Below, one piece after another: positions 26,777-36,802 of a stretch of DNA of 64,000 nt (positions are counted from its first letter, which is position 1; each line of letters opens with the position of its first letter). This DNA comes from Streptococcus sciuri. Its GTDB lineage: Bacteria > Bacillota > Bacilli > Lactobacillales > Streptococcaceae. A program made the position numbers and the translations under genes. The stretch spans positions 62,001 to 126,000 of the forward strand of contig NZ_JANUXX010000003.1 of the NCBI RefSeq assembly GCF_024814375.1. Direction: 5' to 3'. The notes beneath the pieces were generated by a model. The model was not told where the DNA came from. It ran no database searches and saw only the letters and a list, made by a program, of their open reading frames with translations.

Positions 26777-26900
26777 GATGAACCTCCTAAGACTTTTGTT
26801 TAACAGTATATTCCTCTTTAGCGAACCTTTCAAGTTCTAAAAAAGAAAGTTGTCTGGGGACAGTTTTAGAGTCATATTGACGTCATTAATGCACATAAAA

Positions 26901-26925
26901 ATCAGACTAATAAAATTAGTCTGAT
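26901..26925 (-). terminator. Terminator for the small minus-strand ORFs
   Basis: Perfect 11-base stem ATCAGACTAAT/ATTAGTCTGAT with a 3-base loop, followed by TTTT on the minus strand. It lies about 85 bases past the 44-residue ORF, which suggests that the region 26926-27255 is or was transcribed. Confidence 0.75.
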
Positions 26926-27008
26926 ACATTTGCCGTGACCCAATGATAAAATCGCTGATAGACCTCTATAAAAATAATGTCCTATCCACATGCCAACGCT
27001 CATCAACC

Positions 27009-27143
27009 TTACACCAAGTCTTTTATCTTTAAACTCATGATTAGTAAGTGTTTTGTAAAATCACTCTCTGAGAGCGACAATGTGGTATCAAGACACTCAC
27101 CTAGTAACTGCACCAATTTAGATACTTTTTTATTTCTATTCAT
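27009..27143 (-). CDS. Small protein of 44 residues, possibly truncated
   Basis: The ORF starts MNRNKKVSKLVQLLGECLD and ends KIKDLV. AAGGAAG lies seven bases before the ATG, and a terminator follows downstream. If the frame is shifted by one base at the stop, another 30-odd codons continue (RLMSVGMWIGHYFYRGLSA and on) up to the terminator stem, so this may be a frameshifted remnant of a protein of about 75-80 residues. It follows the leader-like peptide ORF at 27163 by 19 bases. A bacteriocin immunity-type role would fit the pairing, but no family match is recognised. Confidence 0.4.
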   Translation of the reverse strand: MNRNKKVSKLVQLLGECLDTTLSLSESDFTKHLLIMSLKIKDLV

Positions 27144-27162
27144 TTACTATCTTCCTTCTGCA

Positions 27163-27255
27163 TTATAAGAAATGAATTTCCTCCATACTTTTATCTATGG
27201 ACAACTTTTCCTCATTCAATACTTCAAACGGTTTCGTTAGTTTATTCATCATCAT
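27163..27255 (-). CDS. Small 30-residue peptide resembling a bacteriocin/pheromone leader
   Basis: The ORF encodes MMMNKLTKPFEVLNEEKLS, then IDKSMEEIHFL. The pattern FxVLxEEKLSxI is like the leaders of double-glycine peptides (class II bacteriocins, ComC-type pheromones), but the Gly-Gly and the mature part are missing. The ribosome binding site is weak (AGAAGAA). It could be a relic of a bacteriocin gene or chance. It lies between uvrB and the 44-residue ORF on the same strand. Confidence 0.3.
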   Translation of the reverse strand: MMMNKLTKPFEVLNEEKLSIDKSMEEIHFL

Positions 27256-27504
27256 TTCTTCTGTTACTTATTTTTATCTCAAGGTTTCTTCGGTTTAGTA
27301 CAAAGATGGTAGTATCAATAATTTAATACAAATTTAAGAATTTCCCTTGATTATCAGATTGATTTTTCTTTCTTGCCCCTGAAAATCATCGCAATCTTGA
27401 TATTAAGCCATTTTTTCAATATCACCCTATCGCATATCAGTCATCACTGCGCATTGTTTTTTATTGTTGCCGTAACAAATACTCCATAGAAAGACTACTT
27501 CTTT
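27256..27504. other. AT-rich intergenic stretch downstream of uvrB
   Basis: No credible gene, no recognisable repeat and no strong terminator were seen here. The only nearby signals are the small ORFs and the hairpin at 26901-26925. Translations in all frames are broken by many stops, as in a decayed region. Confidence 0.5.
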
Positions 27505-29493
27505 TTATATTGTTTTGAGTTCTAAAATTATATCTCGTAATTGTGCAGCCAACTCAAAATCCAAGAGCTCTGCTGCTTCATTCATCTCTTTTTGGAGTTT
27601 TTTAATGGTTTCTTGACGCTCTTTTTGAGTCATGGTTGAGACATCAATATTTGTCTCAAGCTCAGTTTCCTCAGCTTTATTTGTAATGGCGATAAGATCA
27701 CGAATTTCCTTTTTAATCGTTTGAGGTACAATACCGTATTTTTCATTATATGCCATCTGCAAGTGACGACGACGAGCTGTTTCATCCATTGCTTTTTGCA
27801 TAGACTCGGTTATCTTATCAGCATACAAAATCACGTGTCCATTACTATTTCTAGCTGCACGACCAATAGTCTGTATCAGACCGCGTTCATTCCGCAAAAA
27901 ACCTTCTTTGTCTGCATCAAGGATAGCAACAAGACTAACCTCAGGAACATCAATCCCCTCTCGTAAAAGGTTAATTCCAATTAAAACATCAAAAATACCA
28001 AGACGCAAATCACGAATAATCTCTGTCCGCTCTAATGTTTTTATATCTGAGTGCATGTATTTCACCTTGACACCCATTTCCTTGAGGTAGTCAGTCAAAT
28101 CCTCTGCCATTTTTTTGGTCAGCGTTGTGACAAAGGTTCGCTCACCTTTATCAACACGACTGTTAATCTCTCCAAGAAGATCATCCATCTGTCCCATAGT
28201 TGGTCGCACTTCTACTTCTGGATCTAAGAGACCTGTCGGACGAATAATCTGCTCAACAACAGTATCTGTCTGCTCTAACTCATAATCACCAGGTGTCGCC
28301 GATACGTAGACAATCTGGTGGACATGACTTTCAAATTCTTCACGGCGAAGAGGGCGATTATCCAGAGCAGAGGGCAGACGAAAACCGTAATTGACTAACA
28401 TTTCCTTGCGAGATCGGTCACCATTATACATCCCTTTAATCTGCCCCATAGTCATGTGACTCTCATCAATCATAATCAAAAAGTCATCTGGGAAAAAATC
28501 AAGGAGGGTATAAGGAGGCTCACCCTCACTTCGCCCATCCATGTGACGAGAGTAGTTCTCAACACCATTAGTGTAACCCATCTCACGGAGCATTTCAATA
28601 TCGTATTCGGTTCTTTGGCGAATGCGTTGCGCCTCAATTAGTTTCCCCTCTTTTTCAAAAAGAGTGACTTGCTTTTCCATTTCCTTTTGAATAGCAGCAA
28701 TTGCTTCTTCTATGTGATCATCATTTGTCATAAAGTGAGTGGCTGGAAAGACAACCAAATGATCCACATCAGCAATCACACGTCCTGTCAACGGATCAAT
28801 TTCACGAATGCGGTCAATCTCATCTCCAAAAAACTCTATTCTAAAAGCATGTTCATCACGGCTGGCTGGAAAAAGTTCAACCACATCACCACGAACACGA
28901 AAACGTCCACGCTGAAAATCGATGTCGTTGCGTTCAAATTGAATATCCACCAAATCGTTGAGCAATTTATCACGTGAGATTTCCTGCATAGGACGTAAAC
29001 TCACGGCACTATCAGCATACTCTTTTGGTGATCCCAAACCATAAATACAAGATACAGATGCCACAACAATCACATCATTTCGTTCTAGGAGAGCAGAGGT
29101 TGCTGAGTGGCGGAGTTTATCAATCTCATCATTAACTGAACTGTCCTTTTCAATATAAGTGTCACTGGATGGTACATAAGCCTCAGGCTGATAGTAGTCA
29201 TAGTAAGACACGAAGTACTCAACCGCATTTTCTGGAAAAAATTCCTTGAACTCACCGTAGAGCTGACCTGCTAAGGTCTTGTTATGAGCGATGACAAGAG
29301 TAGGCTTATTGACCCGAGCGATGACCTGACACATGGTATAGGTTTTCCCTGTCCCCGTCGCTCCTTTTAAAATTTGTGCTTTTTCTCCACCTTCAATATT
29401 ATCCACCAAGCTCTCAATAGCCTCAGGTTGGTCTCCTGAAGGCTGATACTTTGATACTAATTTAAAGACATTATCTTCTTTTCTGTCAATCAT
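27505..29493 (-). CDS. uvrB: Excinuclease ABC subunit B
   Basis: DNA helicase-like subunit of UvrABC nucleotide excision repair, which verifies damage and recruits UvrC. The 662-residue protein has Walker A GATGTGKT near residue 39, the beta-hairpin region [13 protein letters not shown] near 90, helicase motifs such as [10 protein letters not shown] near 341 and IGRAARN near 540, and the C-terminal UVR domain ([20 protein letters not shown]) that binds UvrC. Length and motifs are complete. It is a single gene here. Confidence 0.98.
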   Translation of the reverse strand: MIDRKEDNVFKLVSKYQPSGDQPEAIESLVDNIEGGEKAQILKGATGTGKTYTMCQVIARVNKPTLVIAHNKTLAGQLYGEFKEFFPENAVEYFVSYYDYYQPEAYVPSSDTYIEKDSSVNDEIDKLRHSATSALLERNDVIVVASVSCIYGLGSPKEYADSAVSLRPMQEISRDKLLNDLVDIQFERNDIDFQRGRFRVRGDVVELFPASRDEHAFRIEFFGDEIDRIREIDPLTGRVIADVDHLVVFPATHFMTNDDHIEEAIAAIQKEMEKQVTLFEKEGKLIEAQRIRQRTEYDIEMLREMGYTNGVENYSRHMDGRSEGEPPYTLLDFFPDDFLIMIDESHMTMGQIKGMYNGDRSRKEMLVNYGFRLPSALDNRPLRREEFESHVHQIVYVSATPGDYELEQTDTVVEQIIRPTGLLDPEVEVRPTMGQMDDLLGEINSRVDKGERTFVTTLTKKMAEDLTDYLKEMGVKVKYMHSDIKTLERTEIIRDLRLGIFDVLIGINLLREGIDVPEVSLVAILDADKEGFLRNERGLIQTIGRAARNSNGHVILYADKITESMQKAMDETARRRHLQMAYNEKYGIVPQTIKKEIRDLIAITNKAEETELETNIDVSTMTQKERQETIKKLQKEMNEAAELLDFELAAQLRDIILELKTI

Positions 29494-29608
29494 GTTATTC
29501 TCACTTTCTTCACTTATTGTAATACATTATCCTAAAGTTATCAATTCTAGGCTTTTATCTACCCTTTAGAGTTTATGTTATAAAACCTAACATAAGAATA
29601 TGAAAAAG

Positions 29609-29637
29609 TTGACTTTCCCCTTATAATTTGCTAAAAT
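29609..29637 (+). promoter_or_regulatory. Promoter of the fused glutamine-type transporter operon
   Basis: TTGACT (29609-29614) and TAAAAT (29632-29637) are spaced by 17 bases, about 60 bases before the start codon. Confidence 0.75.
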
Positions 29638-29696
29638 GAAGTTCATAGTGCTAGGACACAGTCGTTCTAGTGATTTTTTTAGTAAAGGAGACATTC

Positions 29697-31883
29697 ATGA
29701 AGAAAACAATTAAGGCAATTGTATTTGCCCTGATGGCTGTATTCATGGTTTTTGGCGAAAAAGCCAGCGCTGACACGATTTCAATCGTGTCTGATACCGC
29801 CTATGCACCGTTTGAATTTAAGGACAGTGATCAAGTTTATAAAGGAATTGATGTCGATATTATCCAAGAAGTGGCAAAGCGCTCTGGTTGGGATTATAAA
29901 ATGACTTTTCCAGGATTTGATGCTGCTGTCAATGCTGTTCAATCTGGACAGGCTGATGCTCTTATGGCAGGAACTACTGTCACAGAAGCTCGTAAAAAAG
30001 TATTTACTTTTTCTGATACTTACTACGATACTTCTATCGTTATTTATACCAAAAAAGAAAATAAAATCAGCAAGTATAGCCAACTCAAAGGAAAAACAGT
30101 TGGAGTTAAAAATGGAACTGCTGCGCAATCTTTCCTTGAAAAAAACAAATCAAAATACGGCTATACTCTCAAAACTTTTGATACCAGCGATTTAATGAAT
30201 AACAGTCTGGACTCTGGTTCTATTGATGCCGCTATGGATGATGAACCCGTCGTCAGATATGCTATCAACCAAGGAAAAGACTATGCTATCAATATGAATG
30301 GCGAGTCTGTCGGAAGTTTTGCTTTTGGTGTAAAAAAAGGAAGTAAATACGAATACCTCATCGAAGAATTTAACACAGCACTTGCTGCTATGAAATCAGA
30401 TGGTACTTACGATCAAATTATGAGCAAGTGGTTAGAATCAGATGCTACCAAGACTAGTGCTAGTGCAACTGGAGATGCAAATGCTAAAGCAACACCTCAA
30501 AAAACGACTTATAAAATTGTCTCAGATTCTTCTTTTGCTCCATTTGAGTACCAAAATAGCTCAAACAAATATACTGGTTTTGACATGGAGCTTATCAAAG
30601 CTATTGCTAAACAGCAAGGCTTTAACATCACTATTAGCAACCCAGGATTCGATGCTGCTCTTAATGCCGTTCAATCTGGGCAAGCAGATGGTGTTATCGC
30701 TGGAATGACCATTACTGATGCTAGAAAAGAAATCTTTACTTTCTCAGATTCTTACTATACTGCTAACATCATCTTGGCTGTCAAAAAAGGATCTTCTATC
30801 AAATCCTATGAAAATCTTAAAGGCAAAACTGTCGGTGCCAAAAATGGAACAGCTTCTTATACTTGGTTAGAACAGAATGCCAATAAATACGGTTTTAAAA
30901 TCCGTGCTTTTGATGAAGCATCTTCTATGTATGATAGTCTTAATTCAGGCTCTATTGATGCTCTTATGGATGATGAAGCCGTCCTTGCTTACGCTATCAA
31001 ACAAGGACGTAACTTTGAAACACCCATCAAAGGAGAAGCTTCAGGCGATATCGGTTTTGCCGTGAAAAAAGGGGCAAATCCCGAACTCGTTGAAATGTTT
31101 AATAACGGTTTAGCTGCCTTAAAGAAAAATGGACAGTATGATAAGCTCGTGAAGAAATACCTATCAACAAGTAACTCTTCTTCTAGCCAGTCATCTTCAA
31201 GCTCTACAGTCGATGAAACAACTATCTGGGGATTGCTGCAAAACAACTACAAACAGCTACTCCAAGGATTGTGGACAACGATTAGCTTGACTCTTATCTC
31301 ATTTGCTATCGCAATGATTATCGGTATTTTCTTTGGTATGCTAAGTGTGGCTCCAAATAGTGTTTTGCGTACTATCGCTGCTATATTTGTTGATGTTGTC
31401 CGTGGTATCCCACTAATGATTGTAGCTGCTTTCATTTTCTGGGGAATTCCAAATCTTATCGAGCAACTTACCGGTCACCAAAACCCAATCAACGATTTTG
31501 TTGCAGCAACTATTGCTCTTTCTCTTAATGCTGGTGCTTATATCGCTGAAATCGTCCGTGGTGGGATTGAAGCCGTACCAAAAGGGCAAATGGAAGCAAG
31601 CCGTAGCTTAGGAATTTCATACGGAAAAACCATGCGAAGGGTTATCTTACCACAAGCAGTTCGCCTTATGCTTCCTAACTTTATAAATCAATTTGTCATC
31701 TCTCTCAAAGATACAACTATCGTCTCAGCAATTGGATTGGTTGAACTCTTCCAAACAGGGAAAATCATTATCGCACGTAACTACCAATCATTCCGCATGT
31801 ATGCTATTCTAGCAATCCTTTACCTCGTGATGATTACCCTATTGACTCGCTTGGCAAAACGCTTAGAAAAGAGGCTTAACTAA
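29697..31883 (+). CDS. Glutamine-type ABC transporter with two binding domains fused to the permease
   Basis: A 728-residue fusion: signal peptide (residues 1-26), two consecutive family 3 solute-binding domains, and a C-terminal permease. The binding domains start at [15 protein letters not shown] and [15 protein letters not shown] and are clearly tandem duplicates, each with an [18 protein letters not shown] or [11 protein letters not shown] segment. A serine-rich linker (SSSQSSSSS near residue 500) leads to five membrane helices with the EAA loop [20 protein letters not shown]. This matches the GlnP-type glutamine/glutamate importers. ATG at 29697 is chosen because AAAGGAG precedes it; 29670 has no site. 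The ATPase gene follows with a one-base overlap. Confidence 0.94.
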   Translation: MKKTIKAIVFALMAVFMVFGEKASADTISIVSDTAYAPFEFKDSDQVYKGIDVDIIQEVAKRSGWDYKMTFPGFDAAVNAVQSGQADALMAGTTVTEARKKVFTFSDTYYDTSIVIYTKKENKISKYSQLKGKTVGVKNGTAAQSFLEKNKSKYGYTLKTFDTSDLMNNSLDSGSIDAAMDDEPVVRYAINQGKDYAINMNGESVGSFAFGVKKGSKYEYLIEEFNTALAAMKSDGTYDQIMSKWLESDATKTSASATGDANAKATPQKTTYKIVSDSSFAPFEYQNSSNKYTGFDMELIKAIAKQQGFNITISNPGFDAALNAVQSGQADGVIAGMTITDARKEIFTFSDSYYTANIILAVKKGSSIKSYENLKGKTVGAKNGTASYTWLEQNANKYGFKIRAFDEASSMYDSLNSGSIDALMDDEAVLAYAIKQGRNFETPIKGEASGDIGFAVKKGANPELVEMFNNGLAALKKNGQYDKLVKKYLSTSNSSSSQSSSSSTVDETTIWGLLQNNYKQLLQGLWTTISLTLISFAIAMIIGIFFGMLSVAPNSVLRTIAAIFVDVVRGIPLMIVAAFIFWGIPNLIEQLTGHQNPINDFVAATIALSLNAGAYIAEIVRGGIEAVPKGQMEASRSLGISYGKTMRRVILPQAVRLMLPNFINQFVISLKDTTIVSAIGLVELFQTGKIIIARNYQSFRMYAILAILYLVMITLLTRLAKRLEKRLN

Positions 31884-32623
31884 TGGCAGAATTAAAAATT
31901 GATGTTCAAGATTTACACAAATCATATGGGCAAAATGAAGTTTTAAAAGGCATTAATGCTCAGTTTTATGAAGGAGATGTTGTCTGCATCATTGGACCAT
32001 CTGGTTCTGGAAAGTCTACTTTCCTTAGAACACTGAATCTCCTTGAAACCATTACTAGTGGAAAGGTCACCGTTGATGGTTATGAATTATCTGACCCCAA
32101 AACAAACCTTGATAAAGCACGTGAAAATATCGGAATGGTATTTCAACACTTCAATCTTTTTCCACACATGTCTGTTCTTGATAATATTACCTTTGCTCCA
32201 GTTGAACTCGGTAAATACACTCAAGAAGAGGCTGAAAAAATCGGAATGGAGTTGCTTGAAAAAGTTGGCTTAGCTGATAAACGTGATGCTAAACCAGAAA
32301 GTCTCTCTGGTGGTCAGAAACAACGCGTTGCTATCGCACGAAGTCTAGCCATGAATCCTGATATCATGTTGTTTGATGAACCAACATCAGCTCTTGATCC
32401 AGAAATGGTTGGAGATGTTTTAGAAGTTATGCGAGACCTAGCTGAGCAAGGCATGACCATGCTAATTGTTACACACGAGATGGGGTTTGCCAGAAAAGTA
32501 GCTAACCGTGTTATTTTTACAGATGGCGGTCAATTCATAGAAGATGGCACACCTGAGCAAATTTTTGATCATCCAAAACACCCACGCTTACAAGATTTCC
32601 TAAACAAGGTCTTAAATGCTTAA
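31883..32623 (+). CDS. glnQ: Amino-acid ABC transporter ATPase GlnQ
   Basis: ATPase partner of the fused GlnP-type protein, 246 residues. Walker [10 protein letters not shown] is near residue 39, the Q-loop [11 protein letters not shown] near 87, the signature LSGGQKQR near 142, Walker [18 protein letters not shown] near 162, and the H-loop THE near 200. Its start overlaps the upstream stop (TAATG). The unit ends in a strong hairpin. A second, closely similar ATPase is at 51557-52291. Confidence 0.95.
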   Translation: MAELKIDVQDLHKSYGQNEVLKGINAQFYEGDVVCIIGPSGSGKSTFLRTLNLLETITSGKVTVDGYELSDPKTNLDKARENIGMVFQHFNLFPHMSVLDNITFAPVELGKYTQEEAEKIGMELLEKVGLADKRDAKPESLSGGQKQRVAIARSLAMNPDIMLFDEPTSALDPEMVGDVLEVMRDLAEQGMTMLIVTHEMGFARKVANRVIFTDGGQFIEDGTPEQIFDHPKHPRLQDFLNKVLNA

Positions 32624-32650
32624 AAAGAACTCTCATAGAGAGTTCTTTTT
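32622..32650 (+). terminator. Terminator of glnPQ
   Basis: Perfect 12-base stem AAAAAGAACTCT/AGAGTTCTTTTT with a 5-base loop right at the glnQ stop. Confidence 0.9.
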
Positions 32651-32733
32651 AATAGCCTAACATTACCTATAAACTCTAAAGTAAACAGCACATAAATATT
32701 GCTCAATAATCTATCTTTTGATATGATAATATC

Positions 32734-33102
32734 ATGTTTACATTTATCTCTGTTTTGCTAGCCTATATGGATCGACACATACTCATTAATATCAAAACAA
32801 GTCAACAAAAAGGATTAGTATTTTGGCGGTCATTTCTTGCTTATTTCTTAGTTTTTACGCTTTCTGTCACAACAATATTCTTGACCTTTTACTTGTTGCT
32901 TCAAGGCTTATTTACTCAACAACTCATCTATTATCTTGGAGCTCTTTTGATTCTTGGAGTCGCCTTTTTCATAACTTATCAACTTATCCTCTACACGCCA
33001 GCTGTTTTTAAAAACTGTACTTTTATGATAGGATATGCTCTTGTTCGTGTAATCAAATCACATCATCAACGCAAAACAAAGAAAAAAGCAAAGGTAGATT
33101 AA
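32734..33102 (+). CDS. Small membrane protein, unknown function
   Basis: A 122-residue protein with two to three hydrophobic segments (AYFLVFTLSVTTIFLTFYLL near residues 35-54, YYLGALLILGVAFFITYQLI near 69-88) and a very basic tail (SHHQRKTKKKAKVD). It has no recognised family. The terminator stem at 33081-33128 encodes its last residues. It is convergent with the small gene after obgE. A weak promoter-like sequence (TGATATGATAAT region near 32720) precedes it. It is probably real because of its hydrophobic pattern and isolated position. Confidence 0.65.
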   Translation: MFTFISVLLAYMDRHILINIKTSQQKGLVFWRSFLAYFLVFTLSVTTIFLTFYLLLQGLFTQQLIYYLGALLILGVAFFITYQLILYTPAVFKNCTFMIGYALVRVIKSHHQRKTKKKAKVD

Positions 33103-33128
33103 GTATTCAATCTACCTTTGCTTTTTTC
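33081..33128. terminator. Bidirectional terminator made of the 3' ends of two convergent genes
   Basis: A perfect 20-base inverted repeat (33081-33100 and 33109-33128) with an 8-base loop. Left arm core is GCAAAGGTAGATT. A and T runs flank it on both strands. The arms are coding: each gives the last residues KKAKVD of the gene that reads into it. Confidence 0.93.
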
Positions 33129-33262
33129 TCACGCTCTAACCGCAACTTACGGTTAGGATTTAGCTCATTGAATAAGGCTTCAAGTTTAGCAGCATTCCAA
33201 ACATCTGCTGCTGAAACAAAGTTACCATTCTCATCTTTAAATGATATGGGTTTATCTCCCAT
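33107..33262 (-). CDS. Conserved-looking small protein of 51 residues downstream of obgE
   Basis: The ORF starts MGDKPISFKDENGNFVSAAD and ends in a basic stretch REKKAKVD. AGGAGG lies upstream of the ATG at normal spacing, and the gene follows obgE by 12 bases on the same strand, so it is probably co-transcribed. The middle (DVWNAAKLEALFNELNPNRK) looks like a helix. No family is recognised. It ends inside the shared terminator at 33081-33128. Confidence 0.75.
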   Translation of the reverse strand: MGDKPISFKDENGNFVSAADVWNAAKLEALFNELNPNRKLRLEREKKAKVD

Positions 33263-33274
33263 AATCTCCTCCTT

Positions 33275-34588
33275 TTAATCAACAAACTCAAATTCAAAAT
33301 GACCTATACGAACCGTATCACCATTTTTAGCACCACGTTCACGGAGAGCTTCATCAACACCCATACCACGCAATTGGCGAGCAAATTTCATGATAGACTC
33401 ATCACGTTCCATGTTAGTCATGGCAAAGAGCTTTTCAATCTTTTCACCCGAGAGAATCCAAGACGCATCATCAGCACGTGAAATGTAAAAGGGTGGCTCA
33501 TCCTCATTAAAGCCATAGTAGACCTCATCTTGCTCCATATCATTCTCATCATAAAGTAGGAATTCATCAGTTTTGTCAAGCAATTCTGCTGTAGCTTCTA
33601 AAAGATTTGTCAAACCTTGATGAGATAGACTTGATATTGGAAAAATCATTGGAAGCTCAGCAAATTCATCGTATCCAGCTGCTAGCTTTTTCTTAAATAG
33701 GCGCAAATTCTCCTTTGCCTCTGGCATATCCATTTTATTAGCAACAATAATCTGTGGACGTTCCATAAGACGTAAATTATAGCTTTCTAGTTCATGATTG
33801 ATGGCGAGGTAGTCTTCGTAAGGATCACGCCCTTCACTTGCCGCCATATCAATAACATGTAGGATGACACGAGTGCGCTCAATATGACGCAGAAACTGCG
33901 TCCCTAAACCAACACCTTGACTAGCCCCCTCAATGAGCCCAGGAAGATCAGCCATAGCAAAGCTCTCGCCAGACTTGGTTCTCACCATTCCGAGATTTGG
34001 TACAATAGTGGTAAAATGATAGGCACCAATTTTAGGTTTGGCTGCACTGACGACACTAAGCAGTGTAGATTTCCCAACAGATGGAAAACCCACTAGGCCA
34101 ACATCGGCTAAAATTTTCAGCTCCAACTGCAAATCACGCTCTTGACCAGGCTCTCCATTTTCTGCAATTTCAGGAGCTGGATTGCGAGGAGTAGCAAAGC
34201 GGATATTACCACGTCCTCCACGTCCTCCATTTGCGACGATAAATTCTTGCCCATTTTCAATCATATCAGCGATGACCTTACCAGTGTTAGCATCACGAAC
34301 TGTCGTCCCAGGTGGGATAGGAACAATCAAGTCCTCTGCACCACGACCATGCATGCCTTTGGTCATACCTTTTTCACCTGCTTTCGCCTTAAAATGACGA
34401 TTGTATCGAAAATCCATAAGAGTACGTAGACCCTCATCTACTTTAAAAATGACCGATCCACCTCGTCCTCCATCGCCACCCCAAGGACCACCATTAGGAA
34501 CATACTTTTCTCTGCGGAAAGCAACCATGCCATCTCCACCACGACCAGCTTTGACACTGACTTTTGCTGTATCTAAAAACATACTCAT
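33275..34588 (-). CDS. obgE: Obg family GTPase
   Basis: Essential GTPase linked to 50S ribosome assembly and stress control. The 437-residue protein has the glycine-rich Obg domain ([13 protein letters not shown], then [12 protein letters not shown]), the G domain with GFPSVGKST near residue 165, the DLPGLIEGA switch near 212 and NKMD near 283, and the C-terminal OCT domain carried by some Gram-positives. It is intact. Starts at 34588 or 34582 are both possible; the ribosome binding site is weak. It heads a two-gene unit with the 51-residue protein. Confidence 0.96.
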   Translation of the reverse strand: MSMFLDTAKVSVKAGRGGDGMVAFRREKYVPNGGPWGGDGGRGGSVIFKVDEGLRTLMDFRYNRHFKAKAGEKGMTKGMHGRGAEDLIVPIPPGTTVRDANTGKVIADMIENGQEFIVANGGRGGRGNIRFATPRNPAPEIAENGEPGQERDLQLELKILADVGLVGFPSVGKSTLLSVVSAAKPKIGAYHFTTIVPNLGMVRTKSGESFAMADLPGLIEGASQGVGLGTQFLRHIERTRVILHVIDMAASEGRDPYEDYLAINHELESYNLRLMERPQIIVANKMDMPEAKENLRLFKKKLAAGYDEFAELPMIFPISSLSHQGLTNLLEATAELLDKTDEFLLYDENDMEQDEVYYGFNEDEPPFYISRADDASWILSGEKIEKLFAMTNMERDESIMKFARQLRGMGVDEALRERGAKNGDTVRIGHFEFEFVD

Positions 34589-34615
34589 TATTATTTACCT
34601 ATCTTTGTCCGTTTA

Positions 34616-34637
34616 AAAAAACGCTTATTAAGCGCTT
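34616..34637 (-). terminator. Weak terminator after the DUF4044 gene
   Basis: A short stem CGCTT/AAGCG is followed on the minus strand by seven T residues. It lies between the DUF4044 gene and obgE. Confidence 0.5.
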
Positions 34638-34642
34638 TACAG

Positions 34643-34777
34643 TTACATGCCTGTCACTCCAGCAAGTGCTGTGAATAATATTCCCCCAATTGTCACAATG
34701 ATCATCACAATCACGACAATCATAGTTAACTTTTCAAATGGGGTCTTTTTACGTGGTCCATTATCTCCAAATGCCAT
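34643..34777 (-). CDS. DUF4044 small membrane protein
   Basis: A 44-residue protein beginning MAFGDNGPRKKTPFEKLTM, with one membrane helix (VVIVMIIVTIGGILFTALAG) and the end VTGM. This is the known DUF4044 layout, a small single-pass protein found upstream of obgE-like genes in streptococci. The start has a GAGG-type site. It is too short for most gene callers. Function is unknown. Confidence 0.88.
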   Translation of the reverse strand: MAFGDNGPRKKTPFEKLTMIVVIVMIIVTIGGILFTALAGVTGM

Positions 34778-35308
34778 GACATACTACCTCTTCTTGTTTG
34801 TTTCTATTATCTTACCATGAAATCAGCCTTTTCGCAAATATAAAATTCAAGTGCTACATCGAAAATAACTAATGTTTTTAACTCTTTTGCTAAAGATATA
34901 TACTATATACTAAAGCACCGCTATTTGTCAGTAACAAAAGACCTATGTCTCTATCTAACTAGTCACTCAACCAAAAAGGCTTTCTTACTTGCAGTTTTCC
35001 AGTAAAGCCACTGTTTTGTGCTGTCTATCCTCCGTTGCAGAGATAGTTCCGGACGGTTTATTGAGTATATCATAAACAAGACGTTCATAATGTAAAACCT
35101 GATTTTGATAAGTGATCATATCTGTCACCTCATCAATCTAAAATGAGATGATGTAATGATTTTAGGATTAACACTTATTGCTCTCTTTTTCACCAATACT
35201 TTTACTTCTTTTCGTGATTTTAGACTGCACAAAACTAAAATTTATCTATCGCTTTGAAACTCCTCTATCCTTTTTATTATAGTATAAAGGTAAAACCAAT
35301 CAGTATTC
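34778..35308. other. Long gap between the DUF4044 gene and manA
   Basis: Apart from the 44-residue ORF at 34985-35119 I see no gene, no RNA and no repeat. A TATAAT on the minus strand near 35275 might be a promoter for that ORF, but its -35 box is poor. No terminator for manA could be made out. Confidence 0.5.
34985..35119 (-). CDS. Orphan small ORF of 44 residues
   Basis: The ORF starts MITYQNQVLHYERLVYDILN and ends LLENCK. GAGGTG lies seven bases before the ATG. The composition is protein-like, with an amphipathic start, but nothing is recognised. It sits alone in the 530-base gap between the DUF4044 gene and manA. It could be a real small protein or the N-terminal stump of a longer lost gene. 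Confidence 0.35.
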   Translation of the reverse strand: MITYQNQVLHYERLVYDILNKPSGTISATEDRQHKTVALLENCK

Positions 35309-36259
35309 TTAGTCCTCATTAGGGTGACTGACGATTAACTCGAGTTTTCCTGTTATCGTCCAGCAGTTGACATCATTTGGAAGGATAAAGTGGTCTCCTT
35401 TTCTGATAGGATAAACCTCTCCCTCAATAGTCAATTGCCCCATGCCTTCTAAAACACTAAGGAGGAGATAGGAGGCTGTGCGTTGAAAATCAACTTGACC
35501 TTTGATTTGCCATTTGTAAACAGTGAAAAATGCATTAGCAACGAGCGTTGTCAAATCTAGGTTATCACTTATGATGCGAGCGGGCGTACTATTAGCAGGT
35601 TTGCCAATAGTCAAGACATCGATAGATTGTTTGAGGTGCAAATCACGAGTTCTACCTTTTTTATCCTTGCGTTCAAAATCATAAACACGATACGTTGTAT
35701 CACTAGATTGCTGGGTTTCTAAGATAAGAATTCCCTTCCCGATAGCATGCATAGTCCCACTAGGAACGTAGAAAAAATCACCAGCTTTTACAGGAATCTT
35801 GGTTAGCAAGTAATCCCAATCACTTTCTTTTATTAACTGCTCAAGCTCTTCTTTAGACTTAGCATTGTGTCCGTAGATAATCTCTGCTCCCTTATCTGCG
35901 GCAATCACATACCAACACTCCGTCTTACCAAGCTCTCCCTCATGCTCAAGAGCATAGCTATCATTGGGGTGGACTTGAACACTCAACCAATCATTCGCAT
36001 CTAAAATTTTTGTCAATAATGGAAAAACCTCTGACTTTGGATAACCAAATAAATCCTTATGGTCATGATACAGCTGATCCAAACCATAACCTTTATAGCG
36101 ACCATTTGCAATAGTCGATACACCATTTGGATGCGCAGAAATTGCCCAGTATTCACCCGTTGTCTCACTTGGAATATCATAACCAAAAGTGTCTCGCAAC
36201 TTTGTCCCACCCCAAATTTTCTCATGCATTTGTGACTTTAGAAATAACGGTTCTGCCAT
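35309..36259 (-). CDS. manA: Mannose-6-phosphate isomerase, class I
   Basis: Zinc enzyme that interconverts mannose-6-phosphate and fructose-6-phosphate. The 316-residue protein has KIWGGTKL at the start, the metal-binding region SVQVHPNDSYALEHEGELGKTE-type stretch at residues 93-114 (His and Glu ligands), and the FFYVPSGTMHAIGKG motif near 162. Length is typical of the firmicute short form. It is a single gene with AGGAG before the start. It feeds mannose into glycolysis and nucleotide-sugar pools. Confidence 0.95.
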   Translation of the reverse strand: MAEPLFLKSQMHEKIWGGTKLRDTFGYDIPSETTGEYWAISAHPNGVSTIANGRYKGYGLDQLYHDHKDLFGYPKSEVFPLLTKILDANDWLSVQVHPNDSYALEHEGELGKTECWYVIAADKGAEIIYGHNAKSKEELEQLIKESDWDYLLTKIPVKAGDFFYVPSGTMHAIGKGILILETQQSSDTTYRVYDFERKDKKGRTRDLHLKQSIDVLTIGKPANSTPARIISDNLDLTTLVANAFFTVYKWQIKGQVDFQRTASYLLLSVLEGMGQLTIEGEVYPIRKGDHFILPNDVNCWTITGKLELIVSHPNED

Positions 36260-36413
36260 TTTGATTCTCCTCTTAAAAAACTTTCTTGATTTTTACACAG
36301 TGCGACTTATTATCGATTAATTCTTTTCTTATTATAACGCAGAGTCTTCTTGTTTGTCTAGCATTGTCAAAAATGAGTAGTACAATCTTTTCTTTTTTAT
36401 TTTTTATAAACAA

Positions 36414-36441
36414 AAAAACTGCCGTTATAACGGCAGTTTTT
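36414..36441. terminator. Terminator downstream of HU
   Basis: Perfect 13-base stem AAAAACTGCCGTT/AACGGCAGTTTTT, with T or A runs on both sides. Confidence 0.9.
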
Positions 36442-36446
36442 GCAAG

Positions 36447-36722
36447 TTATTTTACAGCATCTTTAAGAGCTTTACCAGCTTTAAACGCAGGAACTTTTGA
36501 AGCTGCAATTTCAATTTCTTCACCAGTTTGTGGGTTACGACCTTTACGAGAAGCACGTTCACGTACTTCAAAATTACCAAAACCGATAAGTTGTACTTTC
36601 TCGCCTTCTGAAAGCAATTCAGTTACTGCTGCAAAAACTGCATCAACAGCTACTGCTGAATCTTTCTTTGTCAACTCAGAAATTTCTGATACTTTTGCAA
36701 TCAAATCTTGTTTGTTAGCCAT
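36447..36722 (-). CDS. hup: DNA-binding protein HU
   Basis: Histone-like dimeric protein that bends and compacts DNA. The 91-residue product begins [15 protein letters not shown] and has the DNA-binding arm signature [21 protein letters not shown] with the conserved proline at residue 63. This is the usual length. GGAGG lies before the ATG. The gene stands alone with a strong terminator. High expression is expected. Confidence 0.97.
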   Translation of the reverse strand: MANKQDLIAKVSEISELTKKDSAVAVDAVFAAVTELLSEGEKVQLIGFGNFEVRERASRKGRNPQTGEEIEIAASKVPAFKAGKALKDAVK

Positions 36723-36802
36723 TTAACAATCCTCCAATAATTTTGTAAGCTTTCGCTTTAACAGAAACTATAATACCTAAAAATCGCTGTTACGTCAAGT
36801 TA

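Noticed and set aside
26777..26900. Riboswitch in front of the ECF S-component gene
   Set aside because: I compared the leader by eye with preQ1, THF, TPP and FMN consensus cores and saw no convincing match.
26977..27168. Plus-strand ORF of 63 residues
   Set aside because: It is the shadow of the minus-strand 44-residue ORF, which has the better ribosome binding site and a terminator behind it.
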